NCBI GenBank assembly: GCA_027533455.1
Contig: JAPZUC010000001.1
Span: 434,001-498,000 of the forward strand
From: Porphyrobacter sp.
GTDB taxonomy: Bacteria > Pseudomonadota > Alphaproteobacteria > Sphingomonadales > Sphingomonadaceae
DNA length: 64,000 bases
Reading direction: 5' to 3'
The position numbers and the translations under genes are program-made. The notes beneath the pieces are model-generated. The model worked only from the letters and a program-made list of their open reading frames with translations. It made no database searches and was not told where the DNA came from. This document shows, one piece after another, positions 46,563 to 55,177 of this stretch. Each line of letters opens with the position of its first letter. The stretch's first letter is position 1.

Positions 46563-47431
46563 ACCAGCTTGAAATCCAGCCCAATATCGGCCGCTGGCGC
46601 GCTCTGGGTCAAGCGGCCGACCGAGATGTAGTCCACCCGGCTCGCGGCCTTGGCGGCGATGGTCTGCAGGTTGACGCCCCCGCTTGCCTCGGTCGGCACG
46701 CGGCCTGCAACGAGGCTCACGGCTTCGGCAAGGGTGGCGGGATCCATGTTGTCGAGCAGCAGGTGATGCGCGCCCGCTGCCAGCGCGGGTTCGATCTGGT
46801 CGAGGCGGTCGACCTCGCAGATGATCTTCGTGACACCCGCCTCGCGTGCACGGCGCACCGCTTCGCCGACGCTGCCCGCGACCGCGACGTGGTTGTCCTT
46901 GATCATCGCAGCGTCCCACAGCCCCATGCGGTGGTTCTGCGCGCCGCCCTGGCGGGTGGCGTATTTCTCGAGAAAGCGCAGGCCGGGGATGGTCTTGCGG
47001 GTGTCGAGCAGGGTGCAAGCCGGGTTGCCGCCCGGCCCCCGCATCGCGGTGACGTAGGCTTGCGTCATGGTGGCGATGCCCGAGAGGTGCTGGACGATGT
47101 TGAGCGCGCTTCGCTCGGCCGTGAGCAGCGCCCGCGCCTTGCCCTCGATGCGCATGAGGTCGGTTCCGGCGGGCACCTTGTCGCCATCACAGACGAGCGG
47201 GTCGATGCTGCAATCAGGGTCGAGGTGGCGGAAGAACGCTTCGGCGAGCGGGAGGCCGGCGACCACGATGGCATCGCGGCTGTCCATCACCCCGGTAAAG
47301 CGCGCATCGGCGGGGATCACGCTTTCGCTGGTAACGTCCCGCCCGCCGCCGGGCAGGCCTTCGCCAAGGTCCTCTGCAAGGGTTTCGCGGATTAACTTGG
47401 CGAGGTCGAAGCCGGGGAGGGTGAAGGTCAT
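46559..47431 (-). CDS. nadC: nicotinate-nucleotide diphosphorylase (quinolinate phosphoribosyltransferase)
   Basis: A 290-residue enzyme of NAD synthesis joining quinolinate and PRPP. Visible family parts are TAERSALNIVQHLSGIAT, LLDTRKTIPGLRFLEKYA, GAQNHRMGLWDAAMIKDNH and the phosphate-binding VPTEASGGVNLQTI. The start ATG at 47431 begins MTFTLPGFDLAKLI; longer versions lack conservation. Its stop overlaps the membrane-protein gene by 4 bases. Upstream is a hairpin-rich spacer. Confidence 0.95.
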   Translation of the reverse strand: MTFTLPGFDLAKLIRETLAEDLGEGLPGGGRDVTSESVIPADARFTGVMDSRDAIVVAGLPLAEAFFRHLDPDCSIDPLVCDGDKVPAGTDLMRIEGKARALLTAERSALNIVQHLSGIATMTQAYVTAMRGPGGNPACTLLDTRKTIPGLRFLEKYATRQGGAQNHRMGLWDAAMIKDNHVAVAGSVGEAVRRAREAGVTKIICEVDRLDQIEPALAAGAHHLLLDNMDPATLAEAVSLVAGRVPTEASGGVNLQTIAAKAASRVDYISVGRLTQSAPAADIGLDFKLV

Positions 47432-47445
47432 CAACCGATAATAAA

Positions 47446-47538
47446 CGGTCGCAAGGCGACCGCAAGGCCGACCGGCCGCCCGCAACGGGCGCAGCTATGC
47501 TGCGCGCATAGCGAGGACGGGGGCGCGGAGGCGCCCCC
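47446..47538. repeat. cluster of perfect hairpins upstream of nadC
   Basis: Four stems in 93 bases: CGGTCGC / GCGACCG with AAG loop (47446-47462); GCCCG / CGGGC with CAA loop (47478-47490); GCTATGC / GCATAGC with TGCGC loop (47494-47512); GGGGGCGC / GCGCCCCC with GGAG loop (47519-47538). The first stem repeats the sequence found at 35975-36003. The last could end the two-component operon transcript. Confidence 0.6.
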
Positions 47539-47545
47539 GCTCACA

Positions 47546-48352
47546 TCAATGCACGAAGCGGGCCACCACGTCGCGATACGAGCGGCTCACCTTCACCTCG
47601 GCGCCGCTTTCCAGCACCAGGAAGCACTCGCCGTTGGTGTGGGGCTTCACCTGCCGCACCAGATCGAGGTTGACGATTGTCGAGCGGTGGACGCGCTGGA
47701 ACTTGCGCGGGTCGAGGCGGCGTTCGAGGTCCTTCATCGTCTCGCGCAGCACCAGCGAATTGTCGCCGGTGGAGATGATCATGTAATCGCCCGCGGCCTC
47801 GATATGCTCGATCGTGTCGACCTCGACACGGAAGATCTGGCCGCGGTCCTTGACGTTGATGAGCTTCTCGAAGCGGTCCGCGCTTTCGGTCGTCGTCGCG
47901 GTCGCATCGGCGAAGTCGGCTGCCCGTTCCGGCGCGATTTCGGAGAGCACGTCGAGCAACTGCCCGGCATCCTCGGCCGATTTCTTCTCGGCAAGGCGCT
48001 GGCGCACACGCTCGATGGTGTCGGCGAGCTTCTGTTCGTCGACCGGCTTCATCAGGTAGTTGACGGCGTTGGCCTCGAAGGCGCGGATGGCGTGCTCTTC
48101 GTAAGCCGTGACGAAGACGAACAGCGGCGGTTCGATCTCCATCACGCCTTTGACAACGGAAAAGCCGTCGAAGCCGGGCATCTGGATGTCGAGAAAGACG
48201 AGGTCGGGCTTCTCGGTCTTGATCTTGCGGATCGCCTCGCGGCCATTGGCGCAGGTGTCGATGATCTCGACGTCCTCGAACGGCTGGAGCCGCAGCTGTA
48301 GGCCCTGGATGGCGAGTTTCTCGTCGTCGACAAGGATGGTTCTGATGGTCAT
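47546..48352 (-). CDS. LytTR-family response regulator
   Basis: A 268-residue regulator. The receiver domain has the acidic pair DDE at residues 9-11, the phosphoacceptor Asp55 (FLDIQMPGFDG) and the terminal Lys in NYLMKPVDEQKL. A linker of about 40 residues leads to a LytTR DNA-binding domain (IFRVEVDTIEHIEAAGDYM, FQRVHRSTIVNLDLV, VKVSRSYRDVVARF). LytTR regulators usually bind direct repeats. Its start overlaps the stop of nothing upstream but its ATG lies in the ATGA shared with the sensor-kinase stop at 48349-48352, so the pair is coupled. Confidence 0.94.
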   Translation of the reverse strand: MTIRTILVDDEKLAIQGLQLRLQPFEDVEIIDTCANGREAIRKIKTEKPDLVFLDIQMPGFDGFSVVKGVMEIEPPLFVFVTAYEEHAIRAFEANAVNYLMKPVDEQKLADTIERVRQRLAEKKSAEDAGQLLDVLSEIAPERAADFADATATTTESADRFEKLINVKDRGQIFRVEVDTIEHIEAAGDYMIISTGDNSLVLRETMKDLERRLDPRKFQRVHRSTIVNLDLVRQVKPHTNGECFLVLESGAEVKVSRSYRDVVARFVH

Positions 48353-49563
48353 GCGGTTGTTCCGATGGTTCTTGGGGGGTTGAGCGGAATGATGTTGTCG
48401 CCCCCGCCCGTTGCAGTCCCGACGGCTGCCGGGGCGGATGCTGCCACTTCCTGAGCGCTTGCGGCCCGAGTGAAGGGAATCTCGATCAATACGGTGAAGC
48501 CGCCCCCAGCTTCCGAACGTGTTTCAAAAAGGTGGTTTTCTCCATAGGCCTGCGCCAGGCGATTACGTATGTTAGCAAGTCCGACGCCGGTCGATACAGG
48601 CCGGCCCAAGGCTTGATCGCGCGCGGCATCACGCGGCCCGTCATCTGCGCCCGGCCCGGTATCCTCCACTGTCAGCCGCAGCCGATCGCCGATCACGCGT
48701 GCGGTAAGCGAGATCTGCGCGCCTTCCTCCTGCGTGCTGACGGCATATTTGATCGCGTTCTCGACCAATGGTTGCAGCAGCATCGCGGGAAGCTGCGCGG
48801 CGAGGGCGGCATCCTCGATCTCGAACTGGGTGCGAAGGCGTTCTTCGAAGCGCATCCGCTCGATATCGAGATAGAGCTGGAGCGTCTCGATCTCCTGCGC
48901 CAGAGTGACCTGGCTGCCGGGCTCGGCGATCAGGGTGTGGCGCAGGAAGCCCGAGAGGCGCGTGAGCATCGCGTTGGCGGGCTCGGTCTGCTTCAGCAGC
49001 ACCAGCGTGCTGATCGAATTCAGCGTGTTGAACAGGAAGTGCGGGTTTAGCTGGTAACGCAGCATCGCTAGCTGCGCGGCGGTCGCCTGGGCCTCTAGCC
49101 GCTCCAGCCGGTCGGCCTGTTCCTCGACCGTCAGGAAGAAGTTGATCGCGTAATAGAGCGCGCTCCATCCGCCGAGCAGGGTCAGCGGCAGGTAGAGGAG
49201 GCCGATCAGACGCTGGGCGAAGGTCGTGTCGCGTGTGCCGGCGTAGTACACGCCCTGCACCCAGGCATCGATCGAGGCGTGAAGCAACACCGCGAACACC
49301 AGTACCACTGCGGTCAGGCCCCAGGTGACCAGCGGCTGCTGCTGGATCAGGCTGCGGTAGATAACCGACAGGATGAGGCTGATCGAAAAGCCGGTGATGG
49401 TGGTGACAAGGATCAGCGCGAGAATATCGAGCGATTGCTGGTTCGCGAGCGCGGAGACCGCGCGCAGCAGGAACGCTGCACCCCAGCCCGCCAGCTGGAG
49501 GTTCCAGAACGCCCGGTTCTTGCTTGCGAAGAACGGCGCCGCCTGGATCTGGAGCACTGCCAT
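48349..49563 (-). CDS. LytS-type sensor histidine kinase
   Basis: A 404-residue kinase with four to five N-terminal membrane helices and no obvious periplasmic sensor domain, followed by a His_kinase domain (LRYQLNPHFLFNTLNSISTL) in which the phospho-His is in NPHFLFNTLN. The ATP-binding part shows VENAIKYAV, DTGPGAD and GVGLANIRNRL. This is the partner of the LytTR regulator that follows with a 4-base overlap. The signal is unknown; membrane state or cell-envelope stress is common in this class. Confidence 0.93.
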   Translation of the reverse strand: MAVLQIQAAPFFASKNRAFWNLQLAGWGAAFLLRAVSALANQQSLDILALILVTTITGFSISLILSVIYRSLIQQQPLVTWGLTAVVLVFAVLLHASIDAWVQGVYYAGTRDTTFAQRLIGLLYLPLTLLGGWSALYYAINFFLTVEEQADRLERLEAQATAAQLAMLRYQLNPHFLFNTLNSISTLVLLKQTEPANAMLTRLSGFLRHTLIAEPGSQVTLAQEIETLQLYLDIERMRFEERLRTQFEIEDAALAAQLPAMLLQPLVENAIKYAVSTQEEGAQISLTARVIGDRLRLTVEDTGPGADDGPRDAARDQALGRPVSTGVGLANIRNRLAQAYGENHLFETRSEAGGGFTVLIEIPFTRAASAQEVAASAPAAVGTATGGGDNIIPLNPPRTIGTTA

Positions 49564-49637
49564 AATGGAGCGGGTCTAACTCATTTCGTCGCAAACGGCA
49601 CGGGTATTCGGTCGCGCCGCCGTGTCAGTGCCACGGT

Positions 49638-50615
49638 TCAGCGCTCCGGTGTTATCTCACGCCGGAAATGCGTCGCCCAATCGGCCTTGCCCTCGCGCGC
49701 CATGAAGTCGCGCACAAGGGCAAGTTCGACCTCCATGTGCTCGGCGCGCTCGTCCCAGCCTTCGTGCTTGCGGCGCATCTTCAGGCCCGAATCATGCGCC
49801 TTGCCCCAGCGCCGCATGAAGCGCGGGCCGGCGGCAGGATCATAGCCCGCATTGGCGAGCAGCCACGGAACCAGCCGGTCGGCCTCGCGCTCGATCCGGC
49901 GCACGTTCCTGTCGCTCCTGCCTTTGCTGTCAAGCCATGCGTCATGGCCGAGGGCATTGTGCGCCAGTTCATGCGCGACCAGCGCGGCAAAGACTTCTTC
50001 CTCGGGGTAGGCGAAGGCCGGGAAGCCAATGCCGATCACCACCCGCGTCCCGTCGGCCACGGCCTTGTCGCCATCGCCCATCAGCTCGAAACGCGAGGCG
50101 CAGACTTCGACCGGCTGGACGCGCGCGGTTTCGCCATCGGCAAAGGTGATCGCGATGTCGCCGTGCTCGGTCAGCATCGCCCCGATATGGCCATGCACCT
50201 TTGCGAGCCGCTTCCATTCGAAGCGAGTGGCGGCGGGCAGCGTGTTGGGATCGAGCGTGACGAGCCGCGCAATTTCGCGGTTGCGCGGGAATTCCCCCGA
50301 GAGAGCGGCGGGCGATCCGCGCGCGGCGGTCTGCACCGCGAAGTCGCCGGTAAGGCCCAGCGCCTTGCGGGCGATAGCGGGCACGCCGTAGCTCGCCATA
50401 TCCTGCAATTGCAGTCCGATGCTCGGGACAATCGACAGACAAAACGGCGCATTGGCGCGGGCGAGCCGCCAGCCCACATCCTGCAAGCGCTGGTCGGCAT
50501 CCTGAAAGCGCGCGATGGCAGCCCGCTCGGCTGCGTAATCGATCTGCGCCGGCTGGGGCGCCTGCGCGGCGAGCGGCCCCGCCAGCAGCGTCGCGGCAAG
50601 CGCAGCCTTGCGCAT
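49638..50615 (-). CDS. M48-like metallopeptidase, exported
   Basis: A 325-residue protein with a signal peptide (ALAATLLAGPLAAQA). The zinc motif HELAH (ALVAHELAHNALGHDAW) and the downstream third-ligand region READRLVPWLLANAGYDP are present, typical of M48 peptidases. I chose the ATG at 50615 with GAGAGGAG upstream. It lies 8 bases downstream of the DsbA-like gene and is followed by the sensor kinase on the same strand. Targets are unknown. Confidence 0.85.
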   Translation of the reverse strand: MRKAALAATLLAGPLAAQAPQPAQIDYAAERAAIARFQDADQRLQDVGWRLARANAPFCLSIVPSIGLQLQDMASYGVPAIARKALGLTGDFAVQTAARGSPAALSGEFPRNREIARLVTLDPNTLPAATRFEWKRLAKVHGHIGAMLTEHGDIAITFADGETARVQPVEVCASRFELMGDGDKAVADGTRVVIGIGFPAFAYPEEEVFAALVAHELAHNALGHDAWLDSKGRSDRNVRRIEREADRLVPWLLANAGYDPAAGPRFMRRWGKAHDSGLKMRRKHEGWDERAEHMEVELALVRDFMAREGKADWATHFRREITPER

Positions 50616-50623
50616 GGCTCCTC

Positions 50624-51331
50624 TCAAGAGGCGGCGTCAGCGGAGGCGATCGCCTCCTTGAGCTTCTCGTAGCCGACCGCGCCGCCGAACGGCTTCTTGC
50701 CCGCGATCCATGCCGGTGTGCCGGTAAATCCGAGCGCGCGGGCGTGATCGAGATTGCGGGCGATTTCGGTCGAGACGACGTCCGATGCCGCGTCCTGTTG
50801 TGCCTTTGCCATGTCGAGCCCGGCCGCGCGCGCCGCTGCCTCGACGTCCTTGGTCTGGAACATCGCATCGTGGAAGGCGCGGTACTTGCCCTGCATCCCC
50901 GCCGCCAGGGCCATACGCGAGGCGACGTCGCTGCCTTCGAAGATCGGCCATTCGCGGATCACGACCTTGAGATCGGGGTCCTCGGCGATCAGGCGGTTCA
51001 CGTCCTTGAGGCTCGCCTCGCAATAGGGGCAATTATAGTCGGTGAACTCGACCAGAACCTTCTTGCCCTGCGGATTGCCGAGCACGACGCCGGGGAAGGG
51101 CTCCATCACCTGCCCGCCTATCTGCGCCAGCCGCTTGGCTGCTTCCTGCTCCTCGTAGGCCTGCGCCATCTGGGGGAGGAGGTCGGGATTGCCGAGCAGG
51201 AAGCTGCGGGTGCGGTTGTCGGCAAGGCCCGAATAGGACCACACCCAAGCGCCGAGAAATCCGAATATCAGCGCCACCAGCGCGGTCAGCAGGGTCTGGC
51301 GCAGGGCCGAAGGTTCGCTTTGATTCGACAT
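50624..51331 (-). CDS. DsbA-family thiol oxidoreductase, membrane-anchored
   Basis: A 235-residue protein with one N-terminal membrane helix (LLTALVALIFGFLGAWVW) and a periplasmic thioredoxin-fold domain. The redox motif is CPYC in FTDYNCPYCEASLK, and the cis-Pro loop is GFTGTPAWIAG. It resembles the Com1/BdbD-like DsbA group, which oxidises or isomerises disulfides in exported proteins. It lies between two exported metallopeptidase genes on the same strand, and may help fold them. Confidence 0.92.
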   Translation of the reverse strand: MSNQSEPSALRQTLLTALVALIFGFLGAWVWSYSGLADNRTRSFLLGNPDLLPQMAQAYEEQEAAKRLAQIGGQVMEPFPGVVLGNPQGKKVLVEFTDYNCPYCEASLKDVNRLIAEDPDLKVVIREWPIFEGSDVASRMALAAGMQGKYRAFHDAMFQTKDVEAAARAAGLDMAKAQQDAASDVVSTEIARNLDHARALGFTGTPAWIAGKKPFGGAVGYEKLKEAIASADAAS

Positions 51332-51370
51332 GGGTGCTTTCGTGGTTAGCGCGAGGAGCGAGGTGTGGAC

Positions 51371-52738
51371 CTAGCGCCGCTTCTTGATCCGTTCCAGTTC
51401 GGCGCGCGCTTCGAGCGCGACATCCTGCGCGCGGATCCAGTCGGGCGAGCCATAGGGTAGGTAAGCCTCCGCGGCCTGCGCATTGGCGAGCGCCTGCGGA
51501 TAAAGGCGGTTCATCACCTGCTGCTCCGCACTCGCCAGCCGCGCGCGCGGAATATCGCCGCGTGCTTCGTAGACGACGCCGAGCTGGTACCAGGCGAAGG
51601 GGTTGTAGCGATCCTTCTGCACCGAGGCGCGCAGCACCTCTTCGGCCTCGGCGAAGTTGGCCTTGTCCTCGGTCGCGATCAGCGCATGGCCCAGAAGCCC
51701 CGCGATCAGCGGGTGGGCGCGGGTCAGCTCGGTCGCGCGGCGCAGCGGCACCAGTGAATCCTTGGGACGGCCGGATTCGAGCAGGATCTGGCCTTTCAGT
51801 TCGAGGAACCACGGATTTTCCGGCTCGGCCACCAGCAGTGCGTCGGCCTCGGCGATCGCCATGTCGATCCGCGCGTCCTTGTGATAGGCATAGGCGCGGG
51901 CATAGCGCGCGGGCACGCTGGTATCGGAAGGCGGGAAAGCGGCCAGCGTGCGCTTTGGTTCCGCCAGATAGCCGTAAAGCTTGGCTTTGGCCCGGACGAA
52001 GCGTTGCTGCAGTACCGGATCGTCAGGCGCATCCCACGCGGCGTCTTCCGCCAACAGCCCGCGCAGGGTCTGGATACGGTCGCCTGAGAGCGGGTGGGTG
52101 CGGGCGTATGCGGCTTCATCGGCCTGGCTGTAACCGGCGCGGATCTCGTTGCCGCGCAGCTTCTCGAAGAATGAGATCATCCCCTTGCCGGTGATCCCCG
52201 CGCCCGAAAGATAGCGCGCCCCGGCAAGGTCGGTGGATGCTTCCTGATTGCGGTTGAACGACAGGAAGCTGCCCATCGCGGCTTGTTGTCCGGCCGCGAT
52301 CACCCCCATGGCGGCATCGCCCGCGCCCGCCAGCGCGGCACCGACGCCGAGCAGCAGCGACAGGATCGAGATACCGTTCGCGGCCTTGCTGCGTTCCTCG
52401 AAGCGCACCGCATGGCCTGCGGTGATATGCCCGAGTTCGTGCGCGAGCACGCCCTGTACCTCGTTGGCGGTCTGGGCTTCGTTCAGCAGCCCCGAATGGA
52501 CATAGATCGCCTGACCGCCCGCCACAAAAGCGTTGATCGAGCCGTCATTGATCAGCACCACCTCGACATTGCCGGGCGACAGTTCGCTCGCCTCCACCAG
52601 GGGGGCGAGCATATTGCGCAGCAGCTCTTCGGTTTCGGCATCGCGAAGGATGGATTGCGCCGCGACCGGTTGGGCGGCGAAGCCGAGGCTCGCGAGAAAT
52701 GCGAGGCAAAAGGCAAGGAGGTGAAGGCGACCGCGCAT
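51371..52738 (-). CDS. M48 metalloprotease with TPR domain (BepA/YfgC-like)
   Basis: A 455-residue periplasmic protease. A signal peptide (LLAFCLAFLASLGFAAQPVAA) is followed by the M48 domain with HELGH (VLAHELGHITAGH) and the third-ligand region NQEASTDLAGARYL. The C-terminal half is a TPR array (EPENPWFLELKGQILLESGRP, GLLGHALIATEDKANFAEAEEVLRAS, by core). BepA-type proteins guard outer-membrane protein assembly. I chose ATG 52738 (AGGAT eight bases upstream); an ATG at 52747 has its site too close. Confidence 0.92.
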   Translation of the reverse strand: MRGRLHLLAFCLAFLASLGFAAQPVAAQSILRDAETEELLRNMLAPLVEASELSPGNVEVVLINDGSINAFVAGGQAIYVHSGLLNEAQTANEVQGVLAHELGHITAGHAVRFEERSKAANGISILSLLLGVGAALAGAGDAAMGVIAAGQQAAMGSFLSFNRNQEASTDLAGARYLSGAGITGKGMISFFEKLRGNEIRAGYSQADEAAYARTHPLSGDRIQTLRGLLAEDAAWDAPDDPVLQQRFVRAKAKLYGYLAEPKRTLAAFPPSDTSVPARYARAYAYHKDARIDMAIAEADALLVAEPENPWFLELKGQILLESGRPKDSLVPLRRATELTRAHPLIAGLLGHALIATEDKANFAEAEEVLRASVQKDRYNPFAWYQLGVVYEARGDIPRARLASAEQQVMNRLYPQALANAQAAEAYLPYGSPDWIRAQDVALEARAELERIKKRR

Positions 52739-52805
52739 CGCGGCCATCCTACCGGACTTGCACCTGAACGCAAAGTGAAGGTCGCCCCCCTGGGGAGCGA
52801 AGACC

Positions 52806-54533
52806 TTACCCGACCAGCTTGCGGGCCACGCGTTCGATCAGCGCGACATCTTCCGGCACTTCCGCGATGATTTCCGCGCAGCCGATCTCGTCGCGGCGCA
52901 CCAGCACCAACGCGAATTCGGGGCCGGCACCGTCGAGGTGTTCAAGCGTTATCGCCTCCAGCGCGCGCAGCTGGGCGGCCAGTGCCTCGCGGACCGCAGC
53001 AGGATCTTCGACCGGCTTGCCCTGCTCCTCGCGGCGCAGACGGCGTTCGGCCTTGACCACTGCCTTTACCCCGCCTTCGGTCGCGGCGAGGAAGCCTGCG
53101 AGGCTCCCCGAAGCGAGGTTCAGGCGGTGCGCATGGGTCAGCACTGCGGCATATTCGGTCAGCCGAGTCTTGTCGTAATCGTGCCCGAACACGAGCTTGA
53201 CCACCGGGGTCATCGGCGCGCGGTCCTGCGCGGTCAGCCCGGCATCAGCGATCAGTTCGGCGTAGTCTTCCGGCGCGTCCTTGGCGGCGAGCGAGAAGTC
53301 GTAGGCGCGGCTTACTGCGGCATAGAGCGCCGAACGGCTGCGATCTTCGGTGCTGTCGGCAGCACGGGCGAGTTCGCGCGCGGCGGCGAGGCAATCATAA
53401 AGGTCGGCATCGGCAGGCAGATCGTCGGCGAAGACCGCAATATCGTCTTCGTCTTCGTATCCGGCCACGGGCTCGGCGTATTCTTCTTCGGCGACCGCAT
53501 CGAAGGCCGGTTCGGCATCGGCAAAGGTGACCGGTTCATAGGGCACCGGCACCGGGGCGGGCTGAGCAGCGGGCTCGGGTGCGAGATCCGGTTCGGGCGC
53601 ATAGCCGTAATCGATCTCGAATTCCTCGTCCTCGACTGGCATGGGCTCGATCCCGGTCAGGTCGATCGCCTTCTTTGACGGGGCTTCCATGTAATTGGCC
53701 AACGACGCGAAGTTGTAGCCGACGCTGTCGCTTTCGCCTTCGTCCTCGTCATATTCCTCGTCATCGTCATCGAGTGCATATTGGCTGAAATCGGGAAGCG
53801 CATCATCTTCCTCAGCCAGTTCGTCATACGCGGCCTCGTCGCTTTCATGCGCGGGGGAATCCGCCCAGTCGGTAACCGGCTCGGCGGCGCGGGGGGCCGG
53901 ATCGGAGCCGAGTTCGAGATCGGTGCCGAGTTCCAGCTCGTCGTCGAGTTCCAGCAGCAGTTCGTCCGCGGTCAACTGGTCGGCCATCTCCTTCCAGTTG
54001 ATCACGCCGTAGATGAAGTCGATCGTCTCGTCGTCGCTCGAAAGCGGGAGCAGGATCCCGCGATAAAGGATCGCGACGCCTGCGTGGTTGACGAATTCCG
54101 CCTCGAACCCGATCGGCGCCTGATTGGCGAGGATCTGCATGTAATGGTCGGTGATGCGGCTGAGCAGCGAGCGCGGTGGCACGTCCGAAAGGCGCGTGAT
54201 CACACCCTGCGCACTGCATTCCTGGGCGAGCTTTTCGCCGAGGAAGCGCACGGTCGGGTTCTCGATCCCGTAGGAGAAATCGAGCAGCACCGAATGGGGG
54301 CCGAAATCGGGGAGGGTGGCCGGATCGAGGTCTTCGATGTCCGGGAACATGCGGTCGCCCAGCAGGCTCGCCCAGTGGTTATAGGCGCGCACCTGCATGC
54401 GACGCTCGTCCTGACCGATGGCGTGCGGCGGGACATCGCGCGAGCGGGCCGGCTCGGGGCCGTCCTCCTCGGTATTGTCCCAGCTGCGATCTGCGGCCGT
54501 ATCCGAACCGAAGTTGCCGCGCAGAGTGTCCAT
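52806..54533 (-). CDS. PAS-domain protein with long acidic linker
   Basis: A 575-residue cytoplasmic protein. The first 170 residues match the PAS_5-type domain (AYNHWASLLGDRMFPDIEDLDP, YRGILLPLSSDDETIDFIYGVINWKE, by core). A middle part of roughly 200 residues is very acidic and probably disordered (DDDDEEYDEDEGESD). The C-terminal 190 residues are helical and partly basic. No enzymatic motif is seen. PAS_5 proteins are common in this group as stand-alone polar or envelope-linked proteins of unknown role. Confidence 0.8.
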   Translation of the reverse strand: MDTLRGNFGSDTAADRSWDNTEEDGPEPARSRDVPPHAIGQDERRMQVRAYNHWASLLGDRMFPDIEDLDPATLPDFGPHSVLLDFSYGIENPTVRFLGEKLAQECSAQGVITRLSDVPPRSLLSRITDHYMQILANQAPIGFEAEFVNHAGVAILYRGILLPLSSDDETIDFIYGVINWKEMADQLTADELLLELDDELELGTDLELGSDPAPRAAEPVTDWADSPAHESDEAAYDELAEEDDALPDFSQYALDDDDEEYDEDEGESDSVGYNFASLANYMEAPSKKAIDLTGIEPMPVEDEEFEIDYGYAPEPDLAPEPAAQPAPVPVPYEPVTFADAEPAFDAVAEEEYAEPVAGYEDEDDIAVFADDLPADADLYDCLAAARELARAADSTEDRSRSALYAAVSRAYDFSLAAKDAPEDYAELIADAGLTAQDRAPMTPVVKLVFGHDYDKTRLTEYAAVLTHAHRLNLASGSLAGFLAATEGGVKAVVKAERRLRREEQGKPVEDPAAVREALAAQLRALEAITLEHLDGAGPEFALVLVRRDEIGCAEIIAEVPEDVALIERVARKLVG

Positions 54534-54645
54534 GGCTTTGATCCGCCCCTTGGTGAAACTGTGTCGGGACGTTCTGGCGCAGCGTGGTAAACATCACGTT
54601 AAACGCAAAGGGGGTCTTTAGCTGGTCGGTTTCGCTGACGCGAAA

Positions 54646-54722
54646 CGCATACCTCCTGCCCGCCTCCCCGCCCGGCCACCAATAGTACCACTATGTTATG
54701 TTGGCCGGGCGGGAGGTATGCG
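54646..54722. repeat. long inverted repeat with bulge
   Basis: Right arm TGGCCGGGCGGGAGGTATGC(G) at 54702-54722 pairs with two blocks on the left, CGCATACCTCC (54646-54656) and CGCCCGGCCA (54669-54678), giving 21 paired bases with a 12-base bulge and a 23-base AT-richer loop. Smaller hairpins flank it (GTTTCGC / GCGAAAC at 54629-54646; CCACC / GGTGG at 54724-54735). It fills the 206-base spacer between the DUF2141 gene and the PAS gene. Confidence 0.6.
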
Positions 54723-54739
54723 CCACCGTCAGGTGGCTC

Positions 54740-55177
54740 TTAAAGAAAATATCTCATCTTGATCGTCACGCGGCTGGAGCCTTCGCCGACGGCCATGACC
54801 GCGTCCTTGAACTTGGGCGGGGCCATGTTGACGGGCGCATCGCGCGAGAAGCCGTAGCCTTCCTTGGGCATCATCCCCATCGCGCGGTCGGCCTTGCCGT
54901 TGTCGTTTTCGTCATGAAGCAGTGCGATCGCGTAGTTGCCGGGCTTCACGCCGGTAAAGCGGATCTCGACCTTGCCGCTGGCGGACACGACGGTGCGGAA
55001 GGCGGTCGGATCCTTGATGCATTTGGGGAAGATGTCCGCCCGCGTCGTCATGCAGGCGCGCACCACGCCCTTGGTCGACCTGAGGTCGGTGACGGTGATC
55101 ACCACCTCGCCTGCCTGCGCAGGTGCCGCGGCGAGTGTCGCGGCGGCAGCGGCGAGCGCCAGAAGCGGGGCCCTCAA
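54740..55177 (-). CDS. DUF2141 domain exported protein
   Basis: A 145-residue protein with a signal peptide (APLLALAAAAATLAAAPAQA) and a DUF2141 domain: VVITVTDLRSTKGVVRACM, FTGVKPGNYAIALLHDENDNGKAD and GYGFSRDAPVNMAPPKFKDA (core parts). The TTG start at 55177 overlaps the stop of the hydroxylase gene as TTGA, so it is translationally coupled to it. DUF2141 proteins often sit next to carotenoid or sterol-desaturase genes and have no known function. Confidence 0.86.
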   Translation of the reverse strand: MRAPLLALAAAAATLAAAPAQAGEVVITVTDLRSTKGVVRACMTTRADIFPKCIKDPTAFRTVVSASGKVEIRFTGVKPGNYAIALLHDENDNGKADRAMGMMPKEGYGFSRDAPVNMAPPKFKDAVMAVGEGSSRVTIKMRYFL

